From a candidate division FCPU426 bacterium (GTDB taxonomy: Bacteria > Oederibacteriota > PGYV01 > Palsa-1178): a stretch of 40,411 nt of DNA. The notes below the pieces were generated by a model, which was not told where the DNA came from, searched no databases, and worked only from the letters and a program-made list of their open reading frames with translations. The translations under genes were made by a program, and so were the position numbers. The stretch covers positions 1 through 40,411 of the forward strand of contig PMTB01000268.1 in assembly GCA_003167475.1 (NCBI GenBank). Direction: 5' to 3'. How positions within the stretch are numbered: position 1 is the first letter of the stretch; the number at the start of each line of letters is the position of its first letter. Shown one piece after another: positions 34,422-40,411 of this stretch.

Positions 34422-36071
34422 TTATTTAGACTTGTTAACCAGCATTTGCTGCGCTATACCGAGTACGTTTGATATGCTCCAGTAAAGCATGAGGCCGGCC
34501 GGCCATGAAAATGCCATATAGGTCAGGAATATCGGCATGCCGTACATCATTATTTTTTGCGACTGGTCGTTTTCTGTGTTCATGGAAGGCTGTGTCGACA
34601 TCTTCTGCTGAAGCAGCATGGTAAGACCCATGAATATGGGGAGCACGTAGAACGGGTCGGGTTTGGACAGGTCCTTAAGCCAGAACGCGAAATTGGCGCC
34701 CTTTAATTCCACGACATTGATGAGCGTGCCGTAGAGCGCGATGAATATGGGAAGCTGCAGGAGCATGGGCAGGCATCCGCCAAAGGGGTTTATTTTATAT
34801 TCCTGGTAAAGTTTCATGGTCTCTTCGTTAAGTTTCTGGGCGTCGTCCTTATATATTTTTTTCAGCGTTTCCATGCGCGGCTTTATCACGGCCATCTTTG
34901 ACTGCGTTTCCTTCATCTGTTTAAAACTGGAATTTGAAGGTATCCATAGGATCACCCTGATAAGGAACGTGAGCAGCAGTATGGCTATACCGTAATTTTT
35001 TGTCAGTTTATAGATGTAATCCAGGCCGTAGAACATCCACTCCCCCAGGAACCTGATGGCGCCGAGGTCTATGATCTTGTCCATGCCGAGTTTTTTGAGC
35101 CTGTGGAATTCCGCCGGACCTATATACGAGTCTATTGATATATCCTCTTCCGAGCCGCCGTTGACAAGCACGTCGCGCAGGTTCATGCCGAGGTACACAA
35201 AGCCGCCTGCTTCGTCCTTGATGACGGAGCTCTTGATGTCGGCTTTTAGGACCGGTTTGAGCGCCGAGGTGAAGTAAAGGTCCTTCATGGCGATCCAGTC
35301 GGGAATAGCGTCCAGGACGGTTATTTTGTTCTCCCTGCTTTTTAAGTTGGTGGTGATCAGCTTGAAAGTTTTGGCGTATGTGTAAACAACCTTGTTGTAC
35401 CCGCCGCCCGTGCCGCTTTTTACATGGGTAAGTTCGCCCGGAAGGTAGTGCACGTTGGGGCCGTATGAGTATTGGAGGTCCTTGAAAGCGTATGGGGCCC
35501 CTGATTTATTGATGAATCTTAGTTTCGTGTTAACCGTATAGGAGTCGTCCGGGACGGAGAATTCTTTTATTACGGTTATCCCGGGTTTTATCTGTTTTGA
35601 AAAGGATATGGTCTGTGTGCCGTTGGCCGAGGATATACCTTCATTTTTCCAGGCTGAATCCACGAGGTTTGTTTCGGCCGAATAAAGGCTTAAGTATGTG
35701 GAAACGCTCCTTGCGGGGAGCATTTCGAGCTGTTCTTCCTTCCCGTTCTTCATGTCATTGTATTTTTTGAGCTTAAAACTTGAAAGCGATCCGCCTATGT
35801 TTGAAAATGAAATGACAGCGAGGTTATTTTCCAGCGTAAATAATTTCTCGTCGGTAGTCCTGATAGTGGAAGGTATCATTTGCGCGGAAGGGACCTGTGC
35901 CGAGGCCGTCAGGGAGCTTCCCGCAGGGGCCACAGCCGGGTTCTGGGCCGTGCCTGTTGCCGCGGCGGCGCCCGGAGCTTTCGGTTTCGGCCCGTAAAAA
36001 TAATTAAAGCCAAAAAAAACAGCGCCGGATATCAGGAAAAACACTATAAGCCTTGTAGTTTCGTTTCTCAT
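34422..36071 (-). CDS. yidC: Membrane protein insertase YidC
   Basis: A 549-residue inner-membrane insertase that helps proteins enter the membrane, alone or with Sec. The N-terminal helix (RLIVFFLISGAVFFGFNYFYG) is followed by an Ala/Pro-rich stretch and a large periplasmic beta-sandwich (about residues 60-330), the Gram-negative form of the protein. The C-terminal five-helix core includes LLTFLIRVILW with the conserved Arg, the cytoplasmic hairpin (KMAVIKPRMETLKKIY) and NPFGGCLPMLLQLPIF. I place the start at 36071, where AGGAGG lies seven bases upstream; a longer frame to 36101 has no such support. A hairpin at 36116-36163 precedes the gene. Confidence 0.97.
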   Translation of the reverse strand: MRNETTRLIVFFLISGAVFFGFNYFYGPKPKAPGAAAATGTAQNPAVAPAGSSLTASAQVPSAQMIPSTIRTTDEKLFTLENNLAVISFSNIGGSLSSFKLKKYNDMKNGKEEQLEMLPARSVSTYLSLYSAETNLVDSAWKNEGISSANGTQTISFSKQIKPGITVIKEFSVPDDSYTVNTKLRFINKSGAPYAFKDLQYSYGPNVHYLPGELTHVKSGTGGGYNKVVYTYAKTFKLITTNLKSRENKITVLDAIPDWIAMKDLYFTSALKPVLKADIKSSVIKDEAGGFVYLGMNLRDVLVNGGSEEDISIDSYIGPAEFHRLKKLGMDKIIDLGAIRFLGEWMFYGLDYIYKLTKNYGIAILLLTFLIRVILWIPSNSSFKQMKETQSKMAVIKPRMETLKKIYKDDAQKLNEETMKLYQEYKINPFGGCLPMLLQLPIFIALYGTLINVVELKGANFAFWLKDLSKPDPFYVLPIFMGLTMLLQQKMSTQPSMNTENDQSQKIMMYGMPIFLTYMAFSWPAGLMLYWSISNVLGIAQQMLVNKSK

Positions 36072-36115
36072 TAAAAAACCTCCTAATAAAGTGGGTAACA
36101 ATTACATTAGTTTAA

Positions 36116-36163
36116 AGTTCTAAGTTTTAAGAGAATTCAAAAGCAATCTTAAAACTTAGAACT
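36116..36163. repeat. 17-bp perfect hairpin between yidD and yidC
   Basis: AGTTCTAAGTTTTAAGA (36116-36132) pairs perfectly with 36147-36163 over a 14-base loop. There is no T-run on the minus strand, so it is more likely an mRNA-processing or stability element than a terminator. Confidence 0.7.
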
Positions 36164-36177
36164 GTTCTTATCTGTCT

Positions 36178-36387
36178 TCAAGGTAAAGGATCGTACCCGC
36201 CCTTGCTCCACGGATTGCACCGCAGGACCCTTTTTATTGCCAGCAGGCCTCCTTTTACAGAACCATATTTTTCTATGGCTTGCATTCCGTATTCGGAGCA
36301 TGTCGGGTGGAACCTGCAGGACTGCGGCAGGTAAGGGGAGACCGCCTTTTTGTAAAACATTATCAGGGTTATCAGCAGTTTTTTCAC
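36178..36387 (-). CDS. yidD: Membrane insertion efficiency factor YidD
   Basis: A 69-residue protein of the YidD family, a small membrane-associated helper near Yid[22 protein letters not shown], with the conserved cysteines, and [15 protein letters not shown] are diagnostic. I choose GTG at 36387 because it gives the usual MKKLLI start and AAGAGG lies seven bases upstream, inside the end of rnpA. An ATG at 36414 would add nine residues and overlap rnpA by 26 bases. It sits between rnpA and yidC in the standard order. Confidence 0.95.
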   Translation of the reverse strand: MKKLLITLIMFYKKAVSPYLPQSCRFHPTCSEYGMQAIEKYGSVKGGLLAIKRVLRCNPWSKGGYDPLP

Positions 36388-36388
36388 T

Positions 36389-36724
36389 TTAAAGCCTCTT
36401 TTTTGCCCCTTCAAATAGCCCGGCCAGGTTCGCGTCTATTTCGGCGAAAGACTTCAAGGCCGGCATACCGCGCCTGGGCATTATAAGAACGGTAACGTCA
36501 TTCAGGGAACTTTTATGTTTATGGTAAGCGGCCCTGATCCAGCGTTTATACCTGTTGCGGTCAACGCTTAAGTTTATGGATTTTTTTGCGATATTGGCCA
36601 CAAAAAAGCCAGTTTTATGACCCACGGGTTTTGTCATATATACGGAAAAAAAGGTATTTCCTTCTTTTATCCCGTTTTTAAGGATGAATTTTATATCCTT
36701 TGTCTTGGGCGTCTGGCGTCCGAT
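36389..36724 (-). CDS. rnpA: Ribonuclease P protein component, apparent ATC start
   Basis: The protein subunit of RNase P, which matures tRNA 5' ends with the catalytic RNA. The RNR signature is in [15 protein letters not shown]. The first ATG in frame (36637) gives only 82 residues and cuts off the conserved first helix and strand. Upstream of it the frame stays open and reads [18 protein letters not shown] and NTFFSVYM, a good match to the RnpA N-terminus, back to an in-frame TAA at 36743-36745. No ATG, GTG or TTG exists in that stretch. ATC at 36722-36724, nine bases after GGGG, would give 111 residues, the normal length. A sequencing error is the alternative. Confidence 0.85.
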   Translation of the reverse strand: MGRQTPKTKDIKFILKNGIKEGNTFFSVYMTKPVGHKTGFFVANIAKKSINLSVDRNRYKRWIRAAYHKHKSSLNDVTVLIMPRRGMPALKSFAEIDANLAGLFEGAKKRL

Positions 36725-36771
36725 GTATGTAACCCCGGGTTTTTATATAGTTTATAGTGTGAATTTAACAT

Positions 36772-36799
36772 TTAAATTCAAAATTTAAACTTAAATTTG
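36772..36799. repeat. AT-rich hairpin between rpmH and rnpA
   Basis: AATTTAACATTTAAATT pairs imperfectly with the following AATTTAAACTTAAATT-type sequence, with one bulge. Entirely A/T apart from two bases, so it could be a processing site that uncouples rpmH from rnpA. Confidence 0.4.
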
Positions 36800-36801
36800 T
36801 C

Positions 36802-36945
36802 CTATTTGGGCCTTGTAAGGGCCTTACGTCCCTTGCGGCGCCTGGCATTGATGACCCTTCTGCCGTTCTTTGTGAGCATTCTTTTTCTGAAGCCGTGTTT
36901 CTTTTTTGCTTTTCTTCTATTGGGCTGAAACGTCCTTTTTGGCAT
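36802..36945 (-). CDS. rpmH: Ribosomal protein bL34
   Basis: A 47-residue, highly basic 50S protein. [20 protein letters not shown] is the standard bL34 start and [14 protein letters not shown] the standard end. The longer frame beginning at 37026 is wrong: it starts inside the promoter, while GGAGAG precedes the ATG at 36945. First gene of the rpmH-rnpA-yidD-yidC-jag-mnmE operon. In many bacteria dnaA and the origin lie upstream of rpmH; here they do not. Confidence 0.97.
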   Translation of the reverse strand: MPKRTFQPNRRKAKKKHGFRKRMLTKNGRRVINARRRKGRKALTRPK

Positions 36946-36997
36946 CTTTTCTCTCCGTTTTATATAGAATATAAGGGTTTTGTAAAAAACCGTAAGA

Positions 36998-37026
36998 ATT
37001 ATAAAGGAATAAGGCGTATGTGTCAA
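36998..37026 (-). promoter_or_regulatory. Perfect-consensus sigma70 promoter of the rpmH operon
   Basis: On the minus strand TTGACA (37026-37021), exactly 17 bases, then TATAAT (37003-36998). Every consensus base is met, fitting the high demand for ribosomal protein and RNase P. The leader before rpmH is about 45 bases. Confidence 0.9.
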
Positions 37027-37104
37027 TAGTAAAGGTATGTCAATGGTCCATGGTACAAAGGTCCGGTGTCCAAGGAAAATGAGGCAAAAACAGACGCGTT
37101 TTAT

Positions 37105-37133
37105 TTGACTTTGAGTGATTAAGCGGCTATACT
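37105..37133 (+). promoter_or_regulatory. Sigma70-type promoter for the small secreted protein
   Basis: TTGACT at 37105-37110 and TATACT at 37128-37133 are 17 bases apart, 41 bases before the start codon. Confidence 0.75.
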
Positions 37134-37173
37134 TGGCCTAATTCACATTCAAATTAAGGAAGGAGGTGAATAT

Positions 37174-37590
37174 ATGAAAAAAATGTTAATATTGGTTTTA
37201 TCGCTGGTTTTGACGGCTTCCGTGGCTTTTGCGCAGGAGAAAGCGGCTGCGGCTCCTGAAAAAGCCGTACAAATGGAAGGGACCATCATAGACAACGCTT
37301 GCGCCACGGCTAATAAGGCAAAACTTCCCGAATTCATCAAGACACATCCCAAATCATGCGCCTTAATGCCGAACTGCGTCAAGAGCGGGTATTCTTTGTA
37401 CCTGCCGGACGGCACTTTAAAAGCTTTTGACAAAACAAGCAACGTAAAGATCGAGATGTTCCTTAAGAAAAAAGCGAGCAGGCTCGATGTCATGCTGACC
37501 GTCAAGGAAAAGAACGGGGAACTTCAATTAATAACTATAATGAACTCCATGAAAAAAACCGCGCCTGCAAAGACCGCGGCAAAGGCGTAA
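37174..37590 (+). CDS. Small secreted three-cysteine protein
   Basis: A 138-residue exported protein. The signal peptide ends after SVAFA (about residue 20), followed by an Ala-rich spacer. The domain has IIDNACATA and HPKSCALMPNCVKSGYSLYLPDG: three cysteines in a short span followed by a beta-rich part (IEMFL, LDVMLTVKEKNGEL). I have seen this I-D-x-x-C / H-x-x-CA-x-x-C-G layout in uncharacterised periplasmic proteins; metal binding is plausible but not shown. The C-terminus is Lys/Ala/Pro-rich. AGGAGGTGA, a near-perfect ribosome site, together with a good promoter suggests strong expression. A strong terminator follows, so it is monocistronic. Confidence 0.8.
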   Translation: MKKMLILVLSLVLTASVAFAQEKAAAAPEKAVQMEGTIIDNACATANKAKLPEFIKTHPKSCALMPNCVKSGYSLYLPDGTLKAFDKTSNVKIEMFLKKKASRLDVMLTVKEKNGELQLITIMNSMKKTAPAKTAAKA

Positions 37591-37662
37591 TCTGAATGTT
37601 TTGATTTACGGAACTTCCGGGGTCCGCCATTCGTCTAATTTTTGTAGGTCTCAAAAACCTAT

Positions 37663-37710
37663 TCCCCGGGAGTTTCCCTACCCCTCCCAAACCCCTTATA
37701 CTCCCGGGGA
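37663..37710. repeat. Hairpin with G-quadruplex motif in its loop
   Basis: An 11-bp perfect stem (TCCCCGGGAGT at 37663-37673, ACTCCCGGGGA at 37700-37710) encloses a 26-base loop. On the minus strand the loop reads GGGG-TTT-GGG-A-GGGG-TA-GGG, a canonical quadruplex motif; on the plus strand it is an i-motif candidate. It lies just before the terminator at 37724. Confidence 0.7.
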
Positions 37711-37723
37711 TTCTAAAAAAATC

Positions 37724-37754
37724 ACCCCGGCCGCAAACGGCCGGGGTTTTTTTA
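37724..37754 (+). terminator. Rho-independent terminator
   Basis: A perfect 10-bp GC-rich stem (ACCCCGGCCG with CGGCCGGGGT) closes a 4-base loop and runs into a T-run. An A-run on the left makes it usable in both directions. Confidence 0.95.
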
Positions 37755-37756
37755 TC

Positions 37757-37833
37757 TGTTCTGTGTTATCTGTTCTATGTTCTATGTTTTAACGCCCTTC
37801 AAACACAGAACACAGAACAGAGAACACAGAACA
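37757..37833. repeat. 33-bp GTTCTGTG hairpin
   Basis: Each arm is made of iterated GTTCTGTGTT-like units. Arm 37757-37789 pairs with 37801-37833 with three mismatches over an 11-base loop. It starts three bases after the terminator. A shorter relative lies at 39002-39041. Confidence 0.7.
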
Positions 37834-37846
37834 AACCGAAAAATCC

Positions 37847-37876
37847 TTTACAACAAACTCCCCGTTATGATATATT
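37847..37876 (+). promoter_or_regulatory. Promoter for the DUF3795 gene
   Basis: TTTACA at 37847-37852, 18 bases, then TATATT at 37871-37876 preceded by TGA (extended -10). It lies 24 bases before the ATG. Confidence 0.6.
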
Positions 37877-37899
37877 GAAAAAAAACGGGAGGCGTCAAA

Positions 37900-38346
37900 A
37901 TGGATAATTTAAACATCAGGGAAAACACTGCGGCTTGCGGAATAGATTGTTTTAACTGTGAATTTTTCCACACCAATATTCAGGGATTTTTTGAGACCAT
38001 GGACCCCCAGCGCAAGGCGGGATTTTTGGCCAGGGGCGCCACGGTTGAAAAATTGAGCTGCAAAGGCTGCAGGCTCGACGGCTGCAAGATGCTTGGGGGC
38101 GCCTGCGAAACCCTCAAATGCATAAAGGAAAAAGGCCATGAGTTCTGCTATGAGTGCGCTTCTTTTCCGTGCTCCAAACTCCAGCCGCTTGCCGAAGGCG
38201 CCGACAGGTACCCGCACAATTTGAAAGTATATAACCTCATGCGCATTAAGAACGTGGGAGTAGAGGCATGGGCTAAGGAAACCACAGAGATAAGGAAAAA
38301 ATATTTTAAAGGGAAGTTCATGGTAGGCGCGGGCCCGCAGATATAG
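37900..38346 (+). CDS. DUF3795-family Cys-rich protein
   Basis: A 148-residue cytoplasmic protein with the DUF3795 cysteine pattern: ACGIDCFNCEFF at residues 12-23, CKGCRLDGCKML, CETLKC, and CYECASFPCSKL. At least ten cysteines in close pairs suggest one or two bound metals, probably zinc. Function of the family is unknown; members turn up singly in anaerobes. CGGGAGG precedes the ATG and a promoter lies just upstream. The next gene starts about 100 bases later and may be cotranscribed. Confidence 0.88.
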   Translation: MDNLNIRENTAACGIDCFNCEFFHTNIQGFFETMDPQRKAGFLARGATVEKLSCKGCRLDGCKMLGGACETLKCIKEKGHEFCYECASFPCSKLQPLAEGADRYPHNLKVYNLMRIKNVGVEAWAKETTEIRKKYFKGKFMVGAGPQI

Positions 38347-38448
38347 CCGGAACAGTAATTGGACCAACTTTTGAACATTTAAACAATAAACAGCGGCGTG
38401 GTATCTTGTTGTTGCGAGGGAAATTTTAAAATATAAATGGGATGTTTT

Positions 38449-39000
38449 ATGTATAAAAAAGAAAATGAAGACGGGTTGGGCGGCCGGATTATCAGGGACC
38501 TTTCCGGACTTGACCCGAAATTCAGGCAGAGTTCCAAATTTGCTGCCGAAGAAATAATCCGGGGAGGCATTGACCTGTACGATATTGTATTTAATGCGGC
38601 CATTTCGGGTGATGGGTATGACGCGGCAAGGTGCGCCGAAGCTTGCGCCAGGGCTGCCGCTATAAAGCCGGAAATTGCCGAAAACTCGGTAAAGAAACTC
38701 ATGGCAGCCATACTAAAAGGGCAGGACGGGGAAATAAGGTATTATCTCAGCGTTATACTGATCTATGTGAATGTTCCAAAAAAACAGGCAAAAAAATGCG
38801 CCGTTATGCTAGCCGAATGGATTAAAGAAGAGACCGGCAGGGGGGCAAGGGCGGCTTTTCTTGAGGCTATAGCGTATCTATCATTCATTGACCCGGAATT
38901 AAAGCCTCTTGCTTCAACACTCCTGGGAGAAGCCCTAAAATCGCCAATTCCATCCTATGCGGCAAGGGCAAGGCAGATAATAATGCGGATGGGGAAGTGA
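38449..39000 (+). CDS. Helical-repeat (HEAT-like) protein
   Basis: A 183-residue soluble protein made almost wholly of alpha-helices in pairs (DAARCAEACARAAAIKPEI, VKKLMAAILKGQDGEIRYYL, KKCAVMLAEWIKEE, ARAAFLEAIAYLSFI). This fits an alpha-solenoid of HEAT type, used for protein-protein contact. No catalytic motif or signal peptide. I prefer ATG 38449, which has GGGA about seven bases upstream; ATG 38437 has its purine tract 15 bases away. Partner unknown. It is followed by a hairpin at 39002 shared with the convergent flavodoxin-fold gene. Confidence 0.7.
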   Translation: MYKKENEDGLGGRIIRDLSGLDPKFRQSSKFAAEEIIRGGIDLYDIVFNAAISGDGYDAARCAEACARAAAIKPEIAENSVKKLMAAILKGQDGEIRYYLSVILIYVNVPKKQAKKCAVMLAEWIKEETGRGARAAFLEAIAYLSFIDPELKPLASTLLGEALKSPIPSYAARARQIIMRMGK

Positions 39001-39001
39001 A

Positions 39002-39041
39002 TTGTTCTGTGTTCTGTGTTGAAACAGAGAACAGAGAACAA
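39002..39041. repeat. GTTCTGTG hairpin, short form, between convergent genes
   Basis: The 18-base arms 39002-39019 and 39024-39041, made of GTTCTGTG-like units, pair with two G-G mismatches over a 4-base loop. It lies between two convergent stop codons and may act as a shared 3' end. Confidence 0.6.
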
Positions 39042-39048
39042 CCCAGCC

Positions 39049-39741
39049 TTACTTGGGCTCCGGGCTTTGGGCTATGGCAACTTTTTTATACGGCTTATCA
39101 AACCGATTTTCATAAGCTGTATTCCTTTTCAACCAGCTTGTGAAATACCAGTCGGCCAGGCCCGTTATTTTCATGAGCAAGAACACCGGGTACATCAGCG
39201 GGCTGAATTTGTAAGGCAGTTTCATCCTTGATATGATGGTTTTATCCAGGTATTCTGTCCTGCCGAATATCCTGCCAAGTTCCGTGAAGTCCGCGAAAAG
39301 TTTTTTTGTCATTGACGGCGGCATGACCTGTATGCCCTCAACCCCGCCTTTGGCTATGGTTCCCAGATAAAAGCAGCCCAGTTTTACGCACAGCTTTTTC
39401 AGGTATTTTTCCAGGAAGGCTATGTTTGCGCCCTCGGTAAAACCGGACTGCACTATGAAGCCTAGCTGCGGATTGGTTTTTTTCCCCTTGAATTCCTTAA
39501 GAGACTCTATGAATATCTTGACCTTCGCCGGCATGGAATCGGCGTAAAGGGGGAACGCTATTATGACAGCTTCCGATTCTTTGAAGAGCTTTTTGCCTGC
39601 CTGGTGATCACCGACGGACAGGTAAGCCAGTTCAAAACAATTACCCGGCGTTTCCATGAAACCCGTTGTGAATTTTTCAAGCAATATCTTTGTATTGCTT
39701 GCCTTATACCTTGGCGAGCCGTTAAAAATCGACAGTTTCAT
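39049..39741 (-). CDS. Flavodoxin-fold NAD(P)H-dependent oxidoreductase
   Basis: A 230-residue protein of the flavodoxin-like fold. The FMN phosphate loop is NGSPRYKASNTKILL at residues 7-21, and AFPLYADSMPAKVK (about 62-75) is the second flavin-contact loop, as in NADPH-dependent FMN reductases. The C-terminal 60 residues (MKLPYKFSPLMYPVFLLMKITG and on) are an extension that may lie on the membrane. Substrate unknown. Its ATG, with GGAG seven bases upstream, lies inside the preceding flavodoxin-fold gene; the frames overlap by 20 bases, so the two are translationally coupled and may form a heterodimer. Confidence 0.82.
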   Translation of the reverse strand: MKLSIFNGSPRYKASNTKILLEKFTTGFMETPGNCFELAYLSVGDHQAGKKLFKESEAVIIAFPLYADSMPAKVKIFIESLKEFKGKKTNPQLGFIVQSGFTEGANIAFLEKYLKKLCVKLGCFYLGTIAKGGVEGIQVMPPSMTKKLFADFTELGRIFGRTEYLDKTIISRMKLPYKFSPLMYPVFLLMKITGLADWYFTSWLKRNTAYENRFDKPYKKVAIAQSPEPK

Positions 39742-40273
39742 GTATGAGCTCCATTGGCGGTTTTTTTGTTGACGCGTAAAATATTACGGTGCTCCTGAAA
39801 TTAAGGGCGAACCGTTCAAATATATCCCTGTTTATCTGCACATCCTCTTCGTCGGTATCGGCTTCGGCCTTGTATATGAAGGCAAGTTCGGGCGTGGTGC
39901 CATAACGCAGCGTATGGCGCGTCTCGCCCATGACAAGCTCGGAAAAGGGCAAAAGAAGCGGTACCATGCGTTCCTGCAGGGTTTTCGCCAGCGAGTGCAT
40001 GAAACCCATGGCATAAGGCGCCGCGAAGACCACAAGGTCATTGTGGTTGATATGCGTGAGGATCTTATACACGTCATCCTTCAAAACGCATACGCCCGGT
40101 GTTTTTACCCAGCAATCCCAGCAGCCGATGCATGGTTTGACGTCCATATCGCGGACAGTCAGGTATTCCACGCTGTGAAGTTTAAGTTCCAGCCCGTTTT
40201 TGAATTCGACGGCGTACTTTTCAAATTCGGCGTCTTTTTTGTCCGGGTTTAGATTAAGCAATAGTATATTGAT
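39722..40273 (-). CDS. Flavodoxin family protein with Cys motif, apparent ATC start
   Basis: A flavodoxin-fold protein of about 183 residues with PCIGCWDCW (Cys at the FMN-binding region, as in iron-sulfur flavoproteins and NADPH-dependent FMN reductases) and FAAPYAMGFMHSLAKTLQERM as the second flavin loop. The first standard start is TTG at 40261, but it lies 20 bases from the GGAGG and removes most of the first strand. ATC at 40273 is eight bases from GGAGG and gives (M)NILLLNLNPDKK, the expected strand-loop start. No ATG, GTG or TTG lies between the in-frame stop at 40291-40289 and 40261. A likely partner is the overlapping flavodoxin-fold gene downstream. Confidence 0.78.
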   Translation of the reverse strand: MNILLLNLNPDKKDAEFEKYAVEFKNGLELKLHSVEYLTVRDMDVKPCIGCWDCWVKTPGVCVLKDDVYKILTHINHNDLVVFAAPYAMGFMHSLAKTLQERMVPLLLPFSELVMGETRHTLRYGTTPELAFIYKAEADTDEEDVQINRDIFERFALNFRSTVIFYASTKKPPMELIHETVDF

Positions 40274-40344
40274 ATGAAGTACCTCCGGTTAAGTGTTTAA
40301 GATGTTTATAGTCGGATGTTTTAGCTGTAACCTTTTATGGGAAT

Positions 40345-40373
40345 ATGATAGCAAAAAAGCCAGCCATAATCAA
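40345..40373 (-). promoter_or_regulatory. Possible promoter of the flavodoxin pair
   Basis: On the minus strand TTGATT (40373-40368), 17 bases, then TATCAT (40350-40345). A better -35 (TTGACA at 40395-40390) lacks a good -10. Confidence 0.45.
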
Positions 40374-40411
40374 TGGCGGATTAAGCAAGTGTCAATGCAA
40401 AATAAGAATGT

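Noticed and set aside
37027-37173. Replication origin next to rpmH
   Set aside because: rpmH often lies near dnaA and oriC, but I found no DnaA boxes (TTATCCACA-like), no dnaA, and only a promoter for the next gene.

Overview
The window looks like a chromosomal segment of an uncultured Gram-negative (diderm) bacterium. It carries secreted beta-barrel proteins, many lipoproteins with a lipobox, and a YidC with a large periplasmic domain, all marks of a two-membrane cell. Shine-Dalgarno sites are strong and sigma70 promoters are canonical. Five genes encode surface proteins with long alternating-threonine linkers (T-x-T-x), several ending in FlgD/T9SS-like Ig domains. I associate that style with poorly cultured phyla such as Goldbacteria or Elusimicrobiota. 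This assignment is inference; no rRNA is present to settle it.

Bases 1-8400 hold small secreted and metal-binding proteins: the end of a Thr-rich surface protein, a 2[4Fe-4S] ferredoxin, a lipoprotein, a YkgJ-type Cys-cluster protein, a tandem pair of paralogous beta-barrel proteins, two Thr-linker lipoproteins, a TPR/barrel protein and a lipoprotein glutathione peroxidase. Bases 8735-18274 are one gene of 3179 codons. It strings together seven apparent beta-propellers of five repeat types plus Ig domains, joined by Thr-rich linkers and closed by a FlgD-like domain. Inverted copies of a short palindromic repeat flank it. An SDR dehydrogenase, a lipoprotein and a second large Thr-linker protein (840 aa) follow; the last has a CRP-type palindrome and a sigma54-like element upstream.

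Bases 23100-30661 are housekeeping on the plus strand: a structured leader, tRNA-Lys, rplU, rpmA, a membrane sulfatase-fold protein, obgE, proB and polX. On the minus strand, 37026 down to 30662, lies the conserved rpmH-rnpA-yidD-yidC-jag-mnmE cluster. A perfect-consensus promoter drives it, and four small membrane or secreted genes continue it, including a redoxin-fold protein with both active-site cysteines replaced by serine. The right end (37174-40273) carries a small secreted Cys protein, a DUF3795 protein, a helical-repeat protein and two overlapping flavodoxin-fold genes.

Between genes the window is unusually rich in palindromes: TGTAG-led hairpins with differing but self-complementary arms, a 152-bp fold-back element, long GTTCTGTG hairpins and a hairpin with a G-quadruplex motif in its loop. 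Two genes (rnpA and the distal flavodoxin gene) appear to start at ATC. No insertion sequence, phage, CRISPR or defence system was seen.
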